Shown here: piece by piece, positions 61,060 through 64,000 of the stretch
Layout: each line of letters opens with the position of its first letter
Numbering within the stretch: position 1 is the stretch's first letter
Source of the DNA: Botrimarina hoheduenensis
Lineage (GTDB): Bacteria; Planctomycetota; Planctomycetia; Pirellulales; Lacipirellulaceae
Assembly (NCBI RefSeq): GCF_007859815.1
Contig: NZ_SJPH01000011.1
Location: 46,111-110,110 of the forward strand
Reading direction: 5' to 3'
DNA length: 64,000 nt
The notes under the pieces: generated by a model
Databases searched by the model: none
What the model was told of the DNA's origin: nothing
The model's input: only the letters and a program-made list of their open reading frames with translations
Position numbers and translations under genes: made by a program

Positions 61060-63462
61060 ATGCATCTCACCACTGCCCCACTATGTGTCCCGTCTTGTTG
61101 CGCCATCTTGAGTCTGTGCGCCTTTGCAGTAGCGCAGACGAACGTAGAGATTGACGCGAATACGCTTCGCCTTATCGGCGGCACAATGAGCTTGGACCGA
61201 GCTCAATTCTTTAACCATTGGGGGCAATTGACCCCCGGCGCGGACACCAATCTAGGCGACCTGCAGACCGCGGTCCACTCGCCAACGGATCTGCACTCGT
61301 TCTCCGGCCGCGAGACCAACGACTTTACGATCGGTATGTATCGGCAATGGGGAGTCGATCTCCCAGAAGACCCCAACAGACCGGGCTACTTCGACCATGC
61401 GGCGTTGGTGAGCAAGCTCCAGAACAACACAAACACCTGGGGTTTCAAGTACCGTGCATTGCAGAGCGACGCTTGGAGATCGCTAAGGAACACGCCAAAT
61501 CCGATCTACGTTACTGGCGGCAGGGAAGGGGGATTCTATCCGGACTTCATTGACGGAGGGACCGATCGGGTCATTAACTTCCCTGGCTACGCCGACTTTA
61601 TAAATGTGTTTCTCGAAGAGGTTGTCTACGGCGAGGGGCCTGGGCAGGGTTACCTACCGTTCGACAAAGACCGATTCTACGTCGAGATCATGAACGAGCC
61701 AAACTGGAAAGCGTCGAACTCCTCCGCATGGCAGGACGTGATCGCTATGCACCGCGTGGTGACTGAACTGGTAAAAGAAGAGCATCCACAAGCCCAACTC
61801 GGCGGCCCATCGTGCTGCGACGGATTCAACGAGAACCCGCTGAACGACTGGGACCGCGCGAAGGCGCTCATGGACGACATGGCGACTTGGCGGACGCCGA
61901 GCGGACAGCCTGCGGAACTCGACTTCTGGACACTCCACCCGTACGAGCGTTACAACGTCTTGAGCGATGGCTCTTGGGAACAGCAAGTTGATACGTCGCC
62001 CGGTCGTGTCGGGGCTTCCATGGACCTCTTCGAGACCTACAGCAACATCAAGTTCGGAGACCCCAAGGCGTTCGCCATTACTGAGTACGGGTCCTTCAAT
62101 CAGACCGCCATCAAGAATGGTCCTGGCACCGCGGATGACAACTATGGCACTTATACGCGGGCTGAGCAACAGTGGGACTTGGTCCGCGACGTACGTGAGA
62201 AGCTCATGGTGTTCATGGGTAGGCCCGACCGAATCGTCAACGCGACGCCTTTCCTCGCGCCCATCTGGTGGGAGCTGCAGACCCCTACAAGTCCTGCCGG
62301 AGACAACGTCTTCTGGGAGAGAGACGCTCAGGGTGTCTGGCATGAGACAATCGTCGCCGGAATGTACCGCATGCACAACGACCTGAGCGGCGAGTATGTC
62401 GTGGTGGACAGCAGCAATCCTGATGTGCAGACACATGCCTTTCGCAATGGGAACAAGCTCTACCTTATGCTTAACAATCTTGAGAATGCGCTAACGTCCG
62501 TCAATCTCCAGGCCGTCACAGGCGCGGCTGCGGTTACCACAGCATCTATTGATCGCATCTATTGGGACGGTGCCAAAGGTGTCTACGAGTCGAACGTAGA
62601 CATTACCGCAAATTGGAGCACGCTGCAGATGATGCCGGACGAGGGCGCCGTGCTGACGCTAACCCTCAGCGAGGCTGCTCTCTATGACTACGCGACCGAC
62701 ATCCGGACTTATTATGGCGACGACGTTGTTGCGCCGCTAAACCTTCCCGGCGGACAGTCAAAGGCGATCAACATCGCCGCCAGCACCCAAGACGCTCTCT
62801 CCGCGAAGATCCGCGTCTCGTACAACCGAGAAGGTGTTTCGGGGGCGTCACGGGGAGAGGCCTTCTCTCTGATAGTGAATGGTAACGTCCTTTCAGTGCC
62901 TGCCGGATTGTTCGAGTTCGATGAGAAGGACAACCATTACGTCGCTCGAGAGGTCGATGTCCCCCTGAGTTTGCTGAAGAACGGCGCCAACACCGTGTTT
63001 GCCGATTTCGATAGCACCGGCGGTTATCTCATCTCCGCTACTTTGGAGATTACGCACTCCGTGGGCGACTTCAACAGAAGCGGCGCGTTTGACGGGGAGG
63101 ATCTCGCGATGCTGTTCGGCGAGTTCGGTCCCGCCGATACGGGCAGCCGTTACGACCTAGACGCCGACGGCACGGTCGATGCCGAAGACGTCCGCTTCTG
63201 GTCAGAGCAGCTTCGGGGGGTCGCGACGCCGACTGGCGACTTCAATGGCGATGGCGCGGTTGATGCCGCCGATTACACCGTCATCCGCGATCTGTCGGGG
63301 ACCGAGTTCCAGTTCGACTACCAGCACTGGAGGAACCGTTTCGGCGCCGTTGCTCCGGTTAGTGGATCGGCGGGCGTACCGGAGCCTTCAACGGTCGTGC
63401 TAGCTGTCCTCGGCCTAATGGCTGCCGTGAGGCAATCATCGCGTGGCCATAACGATCGATAG
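61060..63462 (+). CDS. GH86-type beta-agarase/porphyranase with dockerin and PEP-CTERM tail (paralogue 4)
   Basis: ATG 61060 opens a leader (PLCVPSCCAILSLCAFAVAQ); the product has 800 residues. The GH86-type opening LRLIGGTMSLDRAQFFNHWG, acid/base candidate E213 (YVEIMNEPNW) and nucleophile candidate E342 (FAITEYGSF), 129 apart, are present. The catalytic part is clearly paralogous to, but diverged from, paralogue 3, whereas the tail with EF-hand loops and PEP-CTERM signal is almost base-identical. No promoter space remains between the MITE and the start codon, so expression may depend on the MITE or on read-through. Confidence 0.85.
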   Translation: MHLTTAPLCVPSCCAILSLCAFAVAQTNVEIDANTLRLIGGTMSLDRAQFFNHWGQLTPGADTNLGDLQTAVHSPTDLHSFSGRETNDFTIGMYRQWGVDLPEDPNRPGYFDHAALVSKLQNNTNTWGFKYRALQSDAWRSLRNTPNPIYVTGGREGGFYPDFIDGGTDRVINFPGYADFINVFLEEVVYGEGPGQGYLPFDKDRFYVEIMNEPNWKASNSSAWQDVIAMHRVVTELVKEEHPQAQLGGPSCCDGFNENPLNDWDRAKALMDDMATWRTPSGQPAELDFWTLHPYERYNVLSDGSWEQQVDTSPGRVGASMDLFETYSNIKFGDPKAFAITEYGSFNQTAIKNGPGTADDNYGTYTRAEQQWDLVRDVREKLMVFMGRPDRIVNATPFLAPIWWELQTPTSPAGDNVFWERDAQGVWHETIVAGMYRMHNDLSGEYVVVDSSNPDVQTHAFRNGNKLYLMLNNLENALTSVNLQAVTGAAAVTTASIDRIYWDGAKGVYESNVDITANWSTLQMMPDEGAVLTLTLSEAALYDYATDIRTYYGDDVVAPLNLPGGQSKAINIAASTQDALSAKIRVSYNREGVSGASRGEAFSLIVNGNVLSVPAGLFEFDEKDNHYVAREVDVPLSLLKNGANTVFADFDSTGGYLISATLEITHSVGDFNRSGAFDGEDLAMLFGEFGPADTGSRYDLDADGTVDAEDVRFWSEQLRGVATPTGDFNGDGAVDAADYTVIRDLSGTEFQFDYQHWRNRFGAVAPVSGSAGVPEPSTVVLAVLGLMAAVRQSSRGHNDR

Positions 63463-63558
63463 AACCTGTCGCAGCAAAATCGTGCGAAAAGAGAAGTCCG
63501 GGCCGAGCTTCTGCGTTCGGCTAGGAGATATCGTCAAGAGTTGATGCGTCGGCAAAAA
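63055..63558 (+). repeat. 504-bp direct repeat, copy 2
   Basis: Copy of 60196-60699. Identity ends in the run of A bases at the point where copy 1 meets the MITE-like element. Confidence 0.92.
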
Positions 63559-63960
63559 GGGCCGGTTCGGAAGCCGATCGACAACGATTCTGCCCTGGGT
63601 CGATCGCGATTGTGGTTGGTGTTGGCATGACCTTACAAGGCGGGTGGCGGCGTTGGGGGCGATGAGTGGGTCGATTGCAACGCACACCGCCCCGCTTACC
63701 CAATCGCCGCTCGATAGGCGGCGACGCGGCGGATGTTGAGCCCCAGGGCGCGGAGCGTCGCCACGTAGGCCACCGCGGCGTGTCCGACCGGTGAACCGCA
63801 CCTCGCCACGCGATCGCTAGCGGCGGAAGCTTTTGGCTTTCTCGATTGGAGAGCAGGCCGATGGCGAGTGGGCGACGGGACTGGTCTTCCCCCCTGAAAC
63901 TGAGCCATGCTGAATGAGAGAATCCCGAGCTGGGCGGTCCCCCGGCATGGAGGTTCTTTG
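63559..63960. other. Region of probable IS debris at the right edge
   Basis: No intact gene is seen. A minus-strand frame ending at 63696 closes with VGHAAVAYVATLRALGLNIR, which looks like a protein C-terminus, possibly of a transposase, but I do not recognise it. From about 63895 the sequence TGAAACTGAGCCATGCTGAA looks like the terminus of the IS3 element that starts next. Confidence 0.4.
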
Positions 63961-64000
63961 ATGAAGCGAACGAAGCATTCGACGGAGCAGATCATCGAGA
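63961..64000 (+). CDS. IS3-family OrfA start (runs off window)
   Basis: ATG 63961, preceded by GGAGG, begins MKRTKHSTEQIIE, a standard OrfA N-terminus similar in pattern to that at 32706. Only 13 codons are visible, so completeness cannot be judged. Confidence 0.7.
   Translation, partial: MKRTKHSTEQIIE

Noticed and set aside
22741..63462. SusC/SusD-like polysaccharide import system
   Set aside because: No protein with TonB-dependent receptor or SusD features was seen; the only transporter is the MFS porter.
1..64000. CRISPR array, tRNA, rRNA, prophage or defence island
   Set aside because: No regularly spaced repeats, tRNA-like folds, rRNA segments, phage structural genes or known defence genes were recognised; mobile content is limited to IS elements and remnants.

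Overview
The window reads as chromosome of a marine planctomycete, most like the Pirellulales (Lacipirellulaceae-type) lineage. The marker families are typical of that group: paired PSCyt1-DUF1549-DUF1553 / Tat-exported DUF1501 genes, a DUF1559 pseudopilin, PEP-CTERM anchors, dockerin-like EF-hand repeats, an N-terminal LEPRxLL-like motif, many sulfatases and high GC. No rRNA, tRNA or CRISPR array was seen.

The central theme is a catabolic island for red-algal galactans (agar and porphyran). Depolymerising enzymes are four GH86 agarase/porphyranase-type proteins (8273, 51390, 58183, 61060), a GH16 (53357), a GH50 beta-agarase (29317-31635), a GH117 anhydrogalactosidase (24700-25767), a GH2-like protein (4845-7928) and a DUF5060 glycosidase-like protein (1219). 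Sulfatases lie at 2, 41229 and 43538, and two secreted PhoD-like metallohydrolases at 27435-29267 and 55578. An MFS sugar porter (25807-27399) is the only importer; no SusC/SusD genes are present.

Layout. 1-15 kb: sulfatase remnant, DUF5060 protein, GH2-like, GH86 and a PSCyt/DUF1501 pair. 15-17.8 kb: nested IS3/IS110 debris inside a perfect 248-bp inverted repeat that joins the 3' ends of two convergent DUF1501 paralogues. 17.8-31.6 kb (minus strand): a second DUF1501/PSCyt pair, then GH50, PhoD-like, MFS, GH117, Zn-alcohol dehydrogenase and esterase in apparent operon order. 32-34.8 kb: two GntR/FCD regulators separated by IS3 and IS21 remnants. 34.8-45.3 kb (plus strand): a tight operon encoding what looks like the entire 3,6-anhydro-L-galactose route: 5-dehydrogenase, KduD-like reductase, aldehyde dehydrogenase, cycloisomerase, aldolase and kinase, followed by sulfatase, KduI and a second sulfatase. 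45.3-46.8 kb (minus): cytochrome P450 plus [2Fe-2S] ferredoxin, the expected oxidative demethylase for 6-O-methyl-D-galactose. 47-64 kb: PEP-CTERM proteins, pseudopilin, lipoprotein, GH86, GH16, degenerate IS630, PhoD-like and two more GH86 proteins sharing an almost identical dockerin/anchor tail, then IS debris.

How it fits together (inference): secreted GH86/GH16/GH50 enzymes and sulfatases cut the polymer; the P450/ferredoxin strips O-methyl groups; oligosaccharides enter through the MFS porter; GH117 releases 3,6-anhydro-L-galactose in the cytoplasm; the plus-strand operon converts it to pyruvate and glyceraldehyde-3-phosphate. A recurring palindrome, ATTGTnnACAAT, lies upstream of several of these units and of the GntR gene itself, suggesting a single regulon.
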